Assembly (NCBI GenBank): GCA_002491905.1
Contig: DKWV01000015.1
Location: 1-64,000, forward strand
Source: Lachnospiraceae bacterium UBA7143
Lineage (GTDB): Bacteria > Bacillota > Clostridia > Lachnospirales > Lachnospiraceae
Reading direction: 5' to 3'
Length of the DNA: 64,000 bases
Part shown: piece by piece, positions 24,439-32,179 of the stretch
Layout of the letters: each line of letters starts with the position of its first letter
How positions within the stretch are numbered: the stretch's first letter is position 1
Notes under the pieces: model-generated
What the model saw: the letters and a program-made list of their open reading frames with translations, nothing else
What the model was told of the DNA's origin: nothing
Databases searched by the model: none
Program-made: the position numbers and the translations under genes

Positions 24439-26289
24439 ATGACCAACAAACCGGACCGCCTTTTACTGCTGCACCTGTTCCAGAGCTTTATCAGCACCTG
24501 GGCTTTGATGAAGGCCGCGCGCATGGAACCGGGCAATATTCTTACCGTCGTCTTCTATCTGCTGGTATTTTTCTTTTACCGGCACGTGAACCGCCGGATG
24601 GATCTCTTACAGGTTTCCAACCGGGTGGCTCTGGTTACCGCAGTCATCTTTACTTCCCTGTATATGCTTGTGGATTATCCCCATTACATAGAACTTCTCA
24701 CGAGCCGGCTCTACCGCTTCATCGTTCTGTCCGTTATCTTTGCCGGTTTTGTCTGCCTGTTTTACTATCTGCTGCACTTTCTATATTCCTATACCTGCAA
24801 CAGACAGAGACTGTACCGCGCCCTGCTCACCCGCTATCAGGACATGTCCTACGTCTATGAGGGCCGCCGTCCCCGTGCCTCCGCCTGCTTTTCGGCGCTT
24901 GCGAACTTTTTCCGCCGTCACACGGCCCTGTGCGCTTTCCTGTGCTGCCTGCTGTGCTGGCTCCCCTACTATCTCTATCAGTACCCGGGGATCATGACCC
25001 CTGACAGCATCAACCAGCTGGAACAGATTCTGGGGCTGATTCCCTGGTCCAACCATCATCCCTGGGCTCACACACTGGTTTTCGGCCTTTTTTACCACAT
25101 CGGCTATGGGCTGACAGGAAATATGGTGACCGCCGTATCGGTGTACACCTTTTTCCAGATGTGCCTGCTTGCGGGCAGTGTGGCCTACTTTATTTCCACG
25201 CTGCGCTCCCACAGGATCCGGCCTTTTGTGCTGCTTCTGATCACGGCTTTCTATGCTCTGATTCCCTATCATGCCGTCTTTTCCGTCACGGTGTGGAAAG
25301 ATATCCCCTTCGCGGCTGCGGTACTCCTTTTCAGCTGCGCCATCCTGCGTCTGTCAGTGCAGAATAAAGTCAGTGCGGGAAATCTGTCCGTATTTATGGT
25401 ATCAGGTGTTATGATATGTCTTTTCCGCTCAAACGGCTGGTACGCCTTCCTTTTGGCCCTTCCCTTTCTTCTGTTCGGTTTCCGCCACAAGGCAAAGGCC
25501 GTCTACCCGCCGCTTCTTGCCGCACTCCTGCTGTCCGCAGTCGTCAGATATCCGGTCATGAGCGCCTGCAAGGTACAGCAGCCTGATTTCATCGAATCCG
25601 TCAGCATTCCCATGCAGCAGATTACAGCCGTTATTTGTAACGACAGGTATCTTTCCGGGGAAGAGCTTGCCCTGATCGAAAAAGTGGTGGACCTGACCTA
25701 TATCCATGAACTTTACAACCCCACCTTCGCAGATAACATCAAAGAACTCGTCAGGGCGGGCAACCAGGACTATCTGACTGCCCACAAAAACGAGTTCCTG
25801 AAACTCTGGATCCGTTTAGGCCTGCGCTACCCCGGAGATTACCTGACCGCCTATGTGAATCAGACCTACGGCTACTGGTACCCCGACTCCTTCTATCTTG
25901 TGGCGGAAGCCGAGGGCGTCAGCGCCACAGACCTTGGCGTTTCGCACACTCCTCTGATCGGCGGCCCCCTGGTCATTAAAGCCAAGGAAATCGCCATCAA
26001 GCTGGGCGGCATGGTGCCTGTCTACGGCACCCTCTGGAGCATGGGCGTCGCCTGCTGGATCCTGATCTTCAGCATCAGCGTCTCCGTCATCCGGCGGGAT
26101 TATCATAAGCTGATCTGCTATCTGCCCGGGTTCGCCCTGCTTCTCTCCGTACTTGCCGCCACACCCGTGGCCACGGAGTTCCGCTATGTCTATTTTCTGA
26201 TGCTGTGTCTTCCCTTCTATCTGATCACGGCAATCCTGCCGGAAGACGGCGACGCGCCCGCATCAGACGGGGCAGGAAACGCCGGCTGA
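24439..26289 (+). CDS. Polytopic membrane protein, DUF6020-like
   Basis: 616 aa with about 12-13 hydrophobic segments and little else. A conserved-looking loop after helix 5 (YLYQYPGIMTPDSINQLEQI, then WSNHHPWAHTL) matches what is annotated as DUF6020 in Lachnospiraceae, and the arrangement of an extracytoplasmic DS motif in a multi-helix protein recalls lipid-linked sugar glycosyltransferases of the GT-C type. That functional hint is inference. GGGGGAG precedes the ATG. A perfect TTGACA lies at 24377-24382, but no good -10 at normal spacing. It stands alone between divergent rimP and convergent MBL genes. Confidence 0.75.
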   Translation: MTNKPDRLLLLHLFQSFISTWALMKAARMEPGNILTVVFYLLVFFFYRHVNRRMDLLQVSNRVALVTAVIFTSLYMLVDYPHYIELLTSRLYRFIVLSVIFAGFVCLFYYLLHFLYSYTCNRQRLYRALLTRYQDMSYVYEGRRPRASACFSALANFFRRHTALCAFLCCLLCWLPYYLYQYPGIMTPDSINQLEQILGLIPWSNHHPWAHTLVFGLFYHIGYGLTGNMVTAVSVYTFFQMCLLAGSVAYFISTLRSHRIRPFVLLLITAFYALIPYHAVFSVTVWKDIPFAAAVLLFSCAILRLSVQNKVSAGNLSVFMVSGVMICLFRSNGWYAFLLALPFLLFGFRHKAKAVYPPLLAALLLSAVVRYPVMSACKVQQPDFIESVSIPMQQITAVICNDRYLSGEELALIEKVVDLTYIHELYNPTFADNIKELVRAGNQDYLTAHKNEFLKLWIRLGLRYPGDYLTAYVNQTYGYWYPDSFYLVAEAEGVSATDLGVSHTPLIGGPLVIKAKEIAIKLGGMVPVYGTLWSMGVACWILIFSISVSVIRRDYHKLICYLPGFALLLSVLAATPVATEFRYVYFLMLCLPFYLITAILPEDGDAPASDGAGNAG

Positions 26290-26326
26290 ATTGTGAGCCC
26301 CTGCGTTCCCGGACCATTCCAGACCA

Positions 26327-27157
26327 TTACGGTAAAAAAATGCAGTCTCCCGTCTTCGGATGAAAATAGGCCACTTGATCTCCGTCCCCGCATATCCTCT
26401 CCTGCGCCGCATCCCCTGTGCAGTGGTTAAAGCCGACAATACCGATCCCCATATCCCGCAGCCTGTCCATCGTAGCCTTCACCCGTTCCTCATCCGCCTC
26501 CACCAGGTGGGAACCGCCAAACACCGCGTAAACCGGCATGTCAAGGCGCTTTTTCACCGTCTCCAACATATTTAAGATACCCGGATGGCTGCAGCCCGCA
26601 ATGACCACAAGTCCTTTGACCGTCTCCACCGCCAGGCAGACTTCGTCCGGGAAATCATCCTCCGCCATACCTGCCGCCGTCTGCCGCACAAAGCGGGCGG
26701 GCGCTTTCTCAAAAGCATATGTTCTCTCAAATCCACCCACCACATGACAGCCATCAAACAGCGTAAGGCTCCCCTCACAGACCTGACGCGCAATCCCTTT
26801 CTTATCCAGAAATTCCGGGCCGAATCCGCATCCCAGATACGCATATTTTTCCCCCTCACGGGCGTATTTTTCCTCAAAAAAATGCGGTCCTGTCACAAGC
26901 GGCGCATGTACGCCGTGGGAGACCATATCGGGATAACCTGCCGCATGGTCGTAGTGACTATGGCTCAAAACTACATAATCCACGTCCTTTAAGGACACAT
27001 GCATCTTCTCCGCGTTTTTGCGCGCCGCCTTCCCCGCGCCGCAGTCAAACAAAATCCTTTTTCCCCCCGTCTCCACCAGAAAGGAAAGTCCGTGCTCCGC
27101 AGTAAGCGCCCTGTTGCGTGAAAGATTATTTTCCAATAAGGTACGCAGAATGGTCAT
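26327..27157 (-). CDS. Metallo-beta-lactamase-fold hydrolase (COG1237-like)
   Basis: 276 aa. N-terminal LLENNLSRNRALTAEHGLSFLVE and metal motif LSHSHYDHAAGYPDM (HxHxDH variant), a later GCSHPGILN histidine and C-terminal FNHCTGDAA. This layout is that of the COG1237 metal-dependent hydrolases, some of which are annotated as tetrahydromethanopterin-like (RFAP synthase-related) enzymes; substrate unknown. Its ATG overlaps the stop of the glycerate kinase gene (ATGA), so the two are translationally coupled and may serve one pathway. Confidence 0.88.
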   Translation of the reverse strand: MTILRTLLENNLSRNRALTAEHGLSFLVETGGKRILFDCGAGKAARKNAEKMHVSLKDVDYVVLSHSHYDHAAGYPDMVSHGVHAPLVTGPHFFEEKYAREGEKYAYLGCGFGPEFLDKKGIARQVCEGSLTLFDGCHVVGGFERTYAFEKAPARFVRQTAAGMAEDDFPDEVCLAVETVKGLVVIAGCSHPGILNMLETVKKRLDMPVYAVFGGSHLVEADEERVKATMDRLRDMGIGIVGFNHCTGDAAQERICGDGDQVAYFHPKTGDCIFLP

Positions 27158-28410
27158 GACAGTTCCTCCCTTTTCCGTTTTATAAGCAGCACCGCCACGT
27201 CATTCACGTTGGTGCCCGTCGCTCCCGTGACAAGCAGTCCGCCTGTCTTTTTCAGCGCATGGTAAGCATCGTTGTCCCGCAGCACGTCAAAAATGGATAT
27301 TCCTTCTGCCGCAAGCTTTCCTGCCGTATCCGTATCACAATACCCGCCCGCCGCATCGGTCGGGCCGTCCGTGCCGTCGCTGCCCAGACTGAATACAGCC
27401 GTGCCTTTCAGTCCGGCGATACCCTCCGCCGCCGCCAGCGCCAGCTCCTGGTTCCTGCCGCCCTTTCCCTTTCCTGTCAGATGCACCACCGTCTCCCCAC
27501 CCGCCAGAAATGCCAGACTTTTTCCCGTATTCTGGTGTGTCTTCGCGATGGCTGAGAGAAACCGTCCTGCCTCCCTGGCCTCACAGGAGAGCTGATCCGT
27601 CAAAACCACAGCCTCGTAGCCAAGCTCCTCGCAGGCCGATGCCGCCGCACGGCACAGGCGCGACACGCTTCCTGTAATCTGCGTTTCCACATTGTTGAGC
27701 GTTTTCGGTGTTTCTATAGCCAGAAGCGACATCGCCCTTTCGCTTAACCGTAATCCGTATTTTTTTGCTATGGACAGCGCCTCCCCGCAGGTGGAGGAAT
27801 CCGGACAGGCAGGACCTGACGCGATCATGTCCAGAGGATCTCCCAAAATATCACTGAGCACAATGTTGAACACATGGGCCGGTTCACATGCAAGGGCAAA
27901 CCGCCCGCCCTTCACCGCCGAAAGCCGCTTGCGGATTGTGTTCATCTCCACAATATCCGCTCCGCATGCCAGAAGCTGCTCCGTGATATCCTTAAGCTCC
28001 TCCCCGGTCACCAGAGGTTTTTCAAAGAGAGCTGAACCGCCGCCGGACAGAAGAAAAATAATCTCATCCCCTGCTCCGGCCCGTGCCGCCAGATCAAGCG
28101 CCGCCTGCGTCGCCAAAAAGGAATTTTCATCCGGCACCGGGTGTCCTGCTTCAAAACACTCTGTCCGAGGGATTTCTCCCTTCGCGTGCCCATATTTTGT
28201 CACCACCACCCCGGCTTCCAGCCTGTCACCCAGAATGTCTGCAGCGGCCTTGGCCATCTGCCAGCCGGCCTTCCCGGCAGCCACCATATAGAGCTTCCCC
28301 TGTCCGAATTCCCTTCCCGCCAGGGCTTCCCGCACCGCCTCGTCCGGCAGTACAGCGTGAATGGACTTTCTGATGATCTGTTCCGCATCTTCCCATAATG
28401 TCATATGCAT
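27154..28410 (-). CDS. Glycerate 2-kinase (MOFRL family)
   Basis: 418 aa. The class often named GckA/TtuD (DUF4147 plus MOFRL domains), which phosphorylates D-glycerate at C2 to 2-phosphoglycerate. Recognised by YMVAAGKAGWQMAKAAADIL, the ISGGGSA-like LLSGGGSALFEKP loop, NTIRKRLSAVKGGRFA, and the MOFRL segment LAGGETVVHLTGKGKGGRNQELALA with GSDGTDGPTDAAGG. Full length. The Shine-Dalgarno is not obvious; Met3 could be the start. Coupled to the MBL gene by a 4-bp overlap. The link suggests glycerate or tartronate/hydroxypyruvate use, unproven. Confidence 0.92.
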   Translation of the reverse strand: MHMTLWEDAEQIIRKSIHAVLPDEAVREALAGREFGQGKLYMVAAGKAGWQMAKAAADILGDRLEAGVVVTKYGHAKGEIPRTECFEAGHPVPDENSFLATQAALDLAARAGAGDEIIFLLSGGGSALFEKPLVTGEELKDITEQLLACGADIVEMNTIRKRLSAVKGGRFALACEPAHVFNIVLSDILGDPLDMIASGPACPDSSTCGEALSIAKKYGLRLSERAMSLLAIETPKTLNNVETQITGSVSRLCRAAASACEELGYEAVVLTDQLSCEAREAGRFLSAIAKTHQNTGKSLAFLAGGETVVHLTGKGKGGRNQELALAAAEGIAGLKGTAVFSLGSDGTDGPTDAAGGYCDTDTAGKLAAEGISIFDVLRDNDAYHALKKTGGLLVTGATGTNVNDVAVLLIKRKREELS

Positions 28411-28503
28411 CTTAGTATCTAATGTATCTCCTGTTGTTTTCTTTATAATATACTACAGTTATGCAGCCAGCTGATCAGAACTGGATTTTTCATACCTGAC
28501 CTA

Positions 28504-28815
28504 TCAAATCAAATTTCGGTATTCACGTCTACCATCTACAACCGCATATACAATAACTTCTTTTCTATCTTCACTAATTTTATAAAATACTAAATGCCTT
28601 TCCACAATAAGAATTCGGAACCCCTGCTTTCTCAATATGGAATATCTTGGTATGCTTCCAGACATAGGAAAGTCTTCTAACCTGTTTATTGCTTTTTCAA
28701 TTTTATCAAGATAGTTTGATGCTATATCTATACTGCCAGAATCATCTGCGATATAAAATATAATTTCTCTTAACTGTTCATCCGCTTTGTCGGTTCTAAT
28801 TATATTATACTTCAT
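28504..28815 (-). CDS. RelE/ParE-family toxin
   Basis: 103 aa. N-terminal YNIIRTDKADEQLREIIFYIAD, a middle NRLEDFPMSGSIPRYS and the C-terminal strands GFRILIVERHLVFYKI and VIVYAVVDGRREY follow the RelE/ParE plasmid-stabilisation fold (PF05016). The family members either cleave mRNA on the ribosome or inhibit gyrase; which applies here is unclear. The ORF overlaps its antitoxin by 11 bp and sits in DNA clearly more AT-rich than its neighbours. Confidence 0.88.
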   Translation of the reverse strand: MKYNIIRTDKADEQLREIIFYIADDSGSIDIASNYLDKIEKAINRLEDFPMSGSIPRYSILRKQGFRILIVERHLVFYKISEDRKEVIVYAVVDGRREYRNLI

Positions 28816-29086
28816 TTGATTTTCTCTCCAACAAAGAACTCCTTATATCGTCAAATGTATCCTGCATTGAAGCAACCCTTCCATTCACAACATCATTTTC
28901 AGCTTCAGCCAGTGTCCGCAATAATTCCAGTTCTGATTTCATCTGATAATAATCCTGTAAGCCTAAAATTACCGTATCCCCTCGACCATTTACTGTAATA
29001 ATGACCGGATTTCGCTCCTCGTGGCATTGTCTTGATATTTCACTATAATGATTTCTTAGATCTGAAGATGGCCTGATAGCTTCCAT
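28805..29086 (-). CDS. Phd/YefM-family antitoxin
   Basis: 93 aa. N-terminal DNA-binding half IRPSSDLRNHYSEISRQCHE, then NPVIITVNGRGDTVILGLQDYY, as in Phd/YefM proteins, and a charged C-terminal tail likely to wrap the toxin. It is the upstream gene of the pair, and its last 11 bp overlap the toxin gene. A promoter (29138-29166) precedes it. The usual behaviour of the family is autorepression together with the toxin. Confidence 0.9.
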   Translation of the reverse strand: MEAIRPSSDLRNHYSEISRQCHEERNPVIITVNGRGDTVILGLQDYYQMKSELELLRTLAEAENDVVNGRVASMQDTFDDIRSSLLERKSNEV

Positions 29087-29137
29087 ATGTTTTTCCCTTC
29101 TGCAAATAAAAGATTGTTAATTCAATAATATAGTCAT

Positions 29138-29166
29138 ATTATATCATTATATACATATATCTTCAA
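29138..29166 (-). promoter_or_regulatory. Promoter of the RelE-type toxin-antitoxin pair
   Basis: TTGAAG (29166-29161), 17-bp spacer, TATAAT (29143-29138) on the minus strand, 52 bp before the antitoxin ATG. The spacer also contains a second TATAAT, and the whole region is strongly AT-rich with short palindromes. Confidence 0.6.
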
Positions 29167-29222
29167 TATGATTTTTGCAACAGTTTGTGTCAACACTTTA
29201 TTGGCATCTTACCCAGCAGAAC

Positions 29223-29268
29223 ACAAAAGAAGCACCTTCAGAAGATTGATTTCTTCCGTTGGTGCCTC
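29223..29268 (-). terminator. Terminator after the YoeB-type toxin gene
   Basis: Minus-strand stem of GAGGCACC/GGTGCTTC with an internal loop and an inner GAAGA/TCTTC stem, then TTTTGTG. It begins right after the toxin stop at 29273. Confidence 0.65.
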
Positions 29269-29272
29269 TCTT

Positions 29273-29569
29273 TTATCTTACTTCACCATAATGTGACCAC
29301 ATACGAACAACCTTTATTGTTCCATCGTATTCTTTTCCATCAACGACTACCGACTCATTATATACTTGGTAGACCAATCTATGCTGCAGATTAATTCTTC
29401 TGGAATAATATCCGCTCAAATTTCCTACCAGTCCTTCATACGGAGGCTGATTTTGAAAAGGATTTTCGACTATAATATTTAATAGTACTTTTGCTTTCCC
29501 ATCAAGTCCCGCCCCTTTTAACAATTTTTTATCCTTGTCAGCCTGCTTACTGAATCTTATGATATACAT
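29273..29569 (-). CDS. yoeB: Txe/YoeB-family mRNA interferase toxin
   Basis: 98 aa. YIIRFSKQADKDKKLLKGAGL start, NPFQNQPPYEGLVGNLSGYY, RRINLQHRLVYQV and the terminal VVRMWSHYGEVR carry the Txe/YoeB signature, including the catalytic Glu-Arg-His-Tyr pattern of these ribosome-dependent endoribonucleases (residue roles by family knowledge). The ATG directly follows the antitoxin TAA, with GAGGAGTGG of the antitoxin's 3' end as Shine-Dalgarno. Confidence 0.92.
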   Translation of the reverse strand: MYIIRFSKQADKDKKLLKGAGLDGKAKVLLNIIVENPFQNQPPYEGLVGNLSGYYSRRINLQHRLVYQVYNESVVVDGKEYDGTIKVVRMWSHYGEVR

Positions 29570-29824
29570 TTACCACTCCTCATTCGGATCATATACCGAA
29601 CACTCTTCTATTGGCTCTTTTCCCGCTTCAACAATGCTTTCCGTCATGCCTGGTATAGAATTCAAATATAATGTTTCCTGAATAGCATTCCAATCTTCTT
29701 CTGAAATAAGAACGCCATTCTTTCCACGATTGTTTGTGATTGTAATCGGCTGACTACTGTTATTAACATCCGATAATATTTGATATATATTTTCTCTTGC
29801 TTTCGTTACGCTGATCGCGGTCAT
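29570..29824 (-). CDS. yefM: YefM-family antitoxin
   Basis: 84 aa. Starts TAISVTKARENIYQILSDVN and continues QPITITNNRGKNGVLISEEDW, the typical Phd/YefM N-domain; the tail ends ECSVYDPNEEW, as in many Firmicute YefM proteins. Upstream lie a promoter and an inverted pair of CGTACG boxes (29854-29871), matching the palindromic operators through which YefM-YoeB complexes repress their own operon. It forms a cassette with the toxin gene at 29273. Confidence 0.92.
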   Translation of the reverse strand: MTAISVTKARENIYQILSDVNNSSQPITITNNRGKNGVLISEEDWNAIQETLYLNSIPGMTESIVEAGKEPIEECSVYDPNEEW

Positions 29825-29846
29825 ATCATCATCTCCCTTCCGTTAT

Positions 29847-29875
29847 ATTATACCGTACGTTTTTGCGTACGTCAA
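29847..29875 (-). promoter_or_regulatory. yefM-yoeB promoter with paired CGTACG operator boxes
   Basis: TTGACG (29875-29870), 17-bp spacer, TATAAT (29852-29847). Two self-complementary CGTACG boxes (29854-29859, 29866-29871) fill the spacer, 12 bp apart. E. coli YefM binds TGTACA-core palindromes; this CGTACG core is a close relative. Confidence 0.75.
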
Positions 29876-30073
29876 TATATTTCTTCTATTATCGCTCTAT
29901 AGTGTAAACATTTTCGGATACTAAATGCAATCAGCACCGGCAGAAAATTTCCACCAGTTTGTGGAGATTCCCGTGATTTATTGCTAAACCACATAAATAA
30001 GCCCTCTGGCAATCATATTTCACAACTGACAGAGGACTTATTTACATGTCCTGACAGCCACCCTTTTTCAGCA
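29876..30073. other. Non-coding, AT-rich stretch between yefM and tRNA-Glu
   Basis: No gene is visible. It holds one imperfect stem-loop, TAAATAAG..CTCTG paired with CAGAG..CTTATTTA (29994-30044), without a T tract, and a small CCAC-CAGTTT-GTGG stem near 29951-29964. It might be a remnant of mobile DNA, but no transposase fragment is readable. Confidence 0.5.
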
Positions 30074-30113
30074 AATAAAAAATACCGCAAACCGCATAAA
30101 ATGAGGTTTCCGG
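30074..30113 (-). terminator. Terminator after tRNA-Glu
   Basis: Minus-strand stem CCGGAAACC/GGTTTGCGG with one mismatch, then TATTTTTTATT, about 36 bp downstream of the tRNA 3' end. Confidence 0.65.
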
Positions 30114-30148
30114 CATCCTTTAGGGTTGGGCTGTTCTAAAACAGTCAA

Positions 30149-30220
30149 CAGCTCGTAGGGGAATCGAACCCCTGTTTCCGCCGTGAGAGGGCGGCGTCTT
30201 AACCGCTTGACCAACGAGCC
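30149..30220 (-). tRNA. tRNA-Glu (anticodon CUC)
   Basis: A 72-nt cloverleaf on the minus strand: acceptor GGCTCGT paired with ACGAGCT (first pair G-U), D arm with GGTCAAGCGGTTAAGA, anticodon stem CCGCC/GGCGG around loop CTCTCAC (anticodon CTC, reading GAG), and T arm CAGGGGTTCGATTCCCCT type. CCA is not encoded. A promoter lies upstream and a terminator downstream. The two toxin-antitoxin cassettes begin just beyond its 3' end. Confidence 0.95.
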
Positions 30221-30239
30221 ATCTGATTGACACTTGCTT

Positions 30240-30268
30240 ATTTTATTATATTTTTGGAGAGAATGCAA
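30240..30268 (-). promoter_or_regulatory. Promoter of tRNA-Glu
   Basis: TTGCAT (30268-30263), 17-bp spacer, TAAAAT (30245-30240) on the minus strand, about 20 bp before the mature 5' end. Confidence 0.7.
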
Positions 30269-30376
30269 GTCTTTTTTCTATTTTTTTATCTATTTTTTGA
30301 ACCTGCTGCTCAAAACAGCCACACCATATTCATTTTGCCCGCCGGTATCCGTTTTTCCTGCCATTTTTCATTAGGT

Positions 30377-31303
30377 TTACATAATATAGTAATTGTAATC
30401 CTTCCACGCCTCCAAATCAGGAAACCATACATCCTCCGCCGTCCCCGTCCCACCGTCCGCATCCTTGGAAATCTCCGCGGTGTTATGACAAGTGGCGTTA
30501 TACAGGGGAATCACCACGCTGCTCCCGTCGCCAAAGATATAGCGCACCGTCGCATGGCCGTCCGCGTCCGTAGAGATAGTCTCGGCATTACCGCCCGTCA
30601 GGTTGAAGATCCAGACGGCCGCCGTGTCAGGGCTTCTGTAGGCGGCATTTCGGTCCACTCCGCCGTTTTCCCTGTCATATTCGGTCTGAACCTGAATGTC
30701 CTCCAGAAACCCCCGCTCCTCATAATCCGTAAACCGATATTCCCCAGCAATCAGGTAAGCCTCGTCAAAGTCCGTCCGTGAAGCGATGCTGTCCAGAAAA
30801 CGAATGTCGCTGTCCGTCACCCGATAACCGTCTGCCGTCTCTGTAAACCGCAGTTTCTCCTTCCAGACCGTCACATGGGGATCGGACATCCACACATAGT
30901 ACCAGATTTCCGCTCGGTCTCCGTCTGTCCCGCCCTCTCCGGGTTCCTCGGTCAGCACATAATGAAACTCGTCCGGCCACGGACTGGACAAGCCAAAGGT
31001 GTATGTCCCTCCTACTTTTTCCATCAAAAGCACGCTCTCCAAGGCTGTCTTTTCGTCAATATACAGCCCGGCTACCACGTCGCCGTTCCTGTCGCAGTAG
31101 GCATTGGCGTAAGTATTCAGAAAACGCAGTTTCTCCTCCGTCTGTTCCTCCTGTTTTTCCCCCACCGGATTCAGCATAAGTCCGACCGTCAGGGCGCACA
31201 AAAGCACAACCAATACCGCCGCCGTCACAATCCTGCCTCTCTTCCATGAAAAAATATTTTGGATGCGCTTTTTCTGCGCAGCAAAAACCGCTGTCATATC
31301 CAT
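30377..31303 (-). CDS. Membrane-anchored protein resembling the C-terminal part of M56/BlaR1-like proteins
   Basis: 308 aa. An N-terminal basic stretch (FAAQKKRIQNIFSWKRGR) leads into one transmembrane helix (about 24-45: IVTAAVLVVLLCALTVGLML) ending in NP, followed by an extracytoplasmic domain of unknown fold. The KKRIQNI-helix-NP pattern recalls the junction after the M56 peptidase part of BlaR1-type proteins in Lachnospiraceae; here no peptidase domain precedes it and a stop codon lies in frame 12-15 bp before the ATG. So it is either a free-standing sensor-like domain or a remnant. AAGGCGG precedes the ATG. No BlaI-type regulator is nearby. Function unknown. Confidence 0.6.
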   Translation of the reverse strand: MDMTAVFAAQKKRIQNIFSWKRGRIVTAAVLVVLLCALTVGLMLNPVGEKQEEQTEEKLRFLNTYANAYCDRNGDVVAGLYIDEKTALESVLLMEKVGGTYTFGLSSPWPDEFHYVLTEEPGEGGTDGDRAEIWYYVWMSDPHVTVWKEKLRFTETADGYRVTDSDIRFLDSIASRTDFDEAYLIAGEYRFTDYEERGFLEDIQVQTEYDRENGGVDRNAAYRSPDTAAVWIFNLTGGNAETISTDADGHATVRYIFGDGSSVVIPLYNATCHNTAEISKDADGGTGTAEDVWFPDLEAWKDYNYYIM

Positions 31304-31388
31304 ACATCCGCCTTACCCTTTCCGATCCCCTGCCAGATCATCTTCGCGAAACGGGCTTCCCCCTGTCAAGTCCCATTCTGGGCGCACA

Positions 31389-31415
31389 GAAAGAGCAGCA
31401 GTTACAAACCGCTGC
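31389..31415 (-). terminator. Possible weak terminator after the amino-acid ABC operon
   Basis: Minus-strand stem GCAGCGG/CTGCTGC (one G-U pair) with a 7-nt loop, followed by TCTTTCTG. The T tract is poor, so confidence is low. Confidence 0.35.
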
Positions 31416-31435
31416 CCTACACTATCGCAATTCTT

Positions 31436-32179
31436 TTATAACACTTTACTTAAGAAATCAATGGTTCTCGGCTCCTTCGGATGGTCAAGCACCTCCTCCG
31501 GCGTTCCCTCCTCAATGATATAGCCGCCCTCCATAAAAATCACGCGGCTGGCCACTTCCCTTGCAAATCCGATCTCGTGGGTGACCACGATCATCGTCAT
31601 ACCATCCCTCGCCAGCTCCTTCATCACCGCAAGCACCTCGCCCACCATCTCAGGGTCCAGCGCACTGGTCGGCTCGTCAAAGAGCATGATATCGGGATTC
31701 ATCTCAAGCGCCCTAGCAATCGCCACACGCTGCTTCTGCCCGCCGGAAAGCTGGCTGGGATAGGCCTGCGCCTTATCGGAAAGCCCCACCCGCTCTAACA
31801 GCTGCATCGCCTTGTCTTTCGCCTCTTCTTTGGAGAGCGTCTTTAAATGAACCGGCGCCAGCGTCATATTCTTTAAGACGTTCAGATGGTTAAACAGATT
31901 AAAATGCTGGAACACCATGCCGATATTCTTCCGCACCTTATTGATATCTGTATGCTTGTCGGTCACGTCATAGCCGTCGATCACGATCTGTCCTGACGTC
32001 GCCTTCTCCAACTGGTTGAGACACCGCAAAAGTGTGGATTTCCCGCTGCCGGAGGGTCCGATCAGCACAACCACTTCGCCCTCGGTCACCTCCAGACTGA
32101 TGTCCTTGAGCACTTCCAGAGAGCCAAAGTTCTTCTTTAAATTCTTCACAGAGATCTTGACATCCGTCTTATCTGCCAC
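31436..32179 (-). CDS. glnQ: Polar amino-acid ABC transporter, ATP-binding protein
   Basis: About 247 aa. Walker A GPSGSGKSTLL, Q-loop region GMVFQHFNLF, signature LSGGQKQRVAIARAL, Walker B IMLFDEPTSALD and switch His in VTHEIGFAREV, all typical of GlnQ/HisP-like ATPases. I prefer the GTG at 32179: AGGAGG lies 7 nt ahead and the frame begins VADKTDVKI, overlapping the permease stop by 11 bp. The symbol denotes the family; whether the substrate is glutamine, cystine or another polar amino acid is not shown. Confidence 0.93.
   Translation of the reverse strand: MADKTDVKISVKNLKKNFGSLEVLKDISLEVTEGEVVVLIGPSGSGKSTLLRCLNQLEKATSGQIVIDGYDVTDKHTDINKVRKNIGMVFQHFNLFNHLNVLKNMTLAPVHLKTLSKEEAKDKAMQLLERVGLSDKAQAYPSQLSGGQKQRVAIARALEMNPDIMLFDEPTSALDPEMVGEVLAVMKELARDGMTMIVVTHEIGFAREVASRVIFMEGGYIIEEGTPEEVLDHPKEPRTIDFLSKVL

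Noticed and set aside
29900..29935. Possible end of an IS21-like element (TGTAAACATTTTCGGATAC near 29903)
   Set aside because: Similarity is only from memory, no partner end or transposase fragment is visible.
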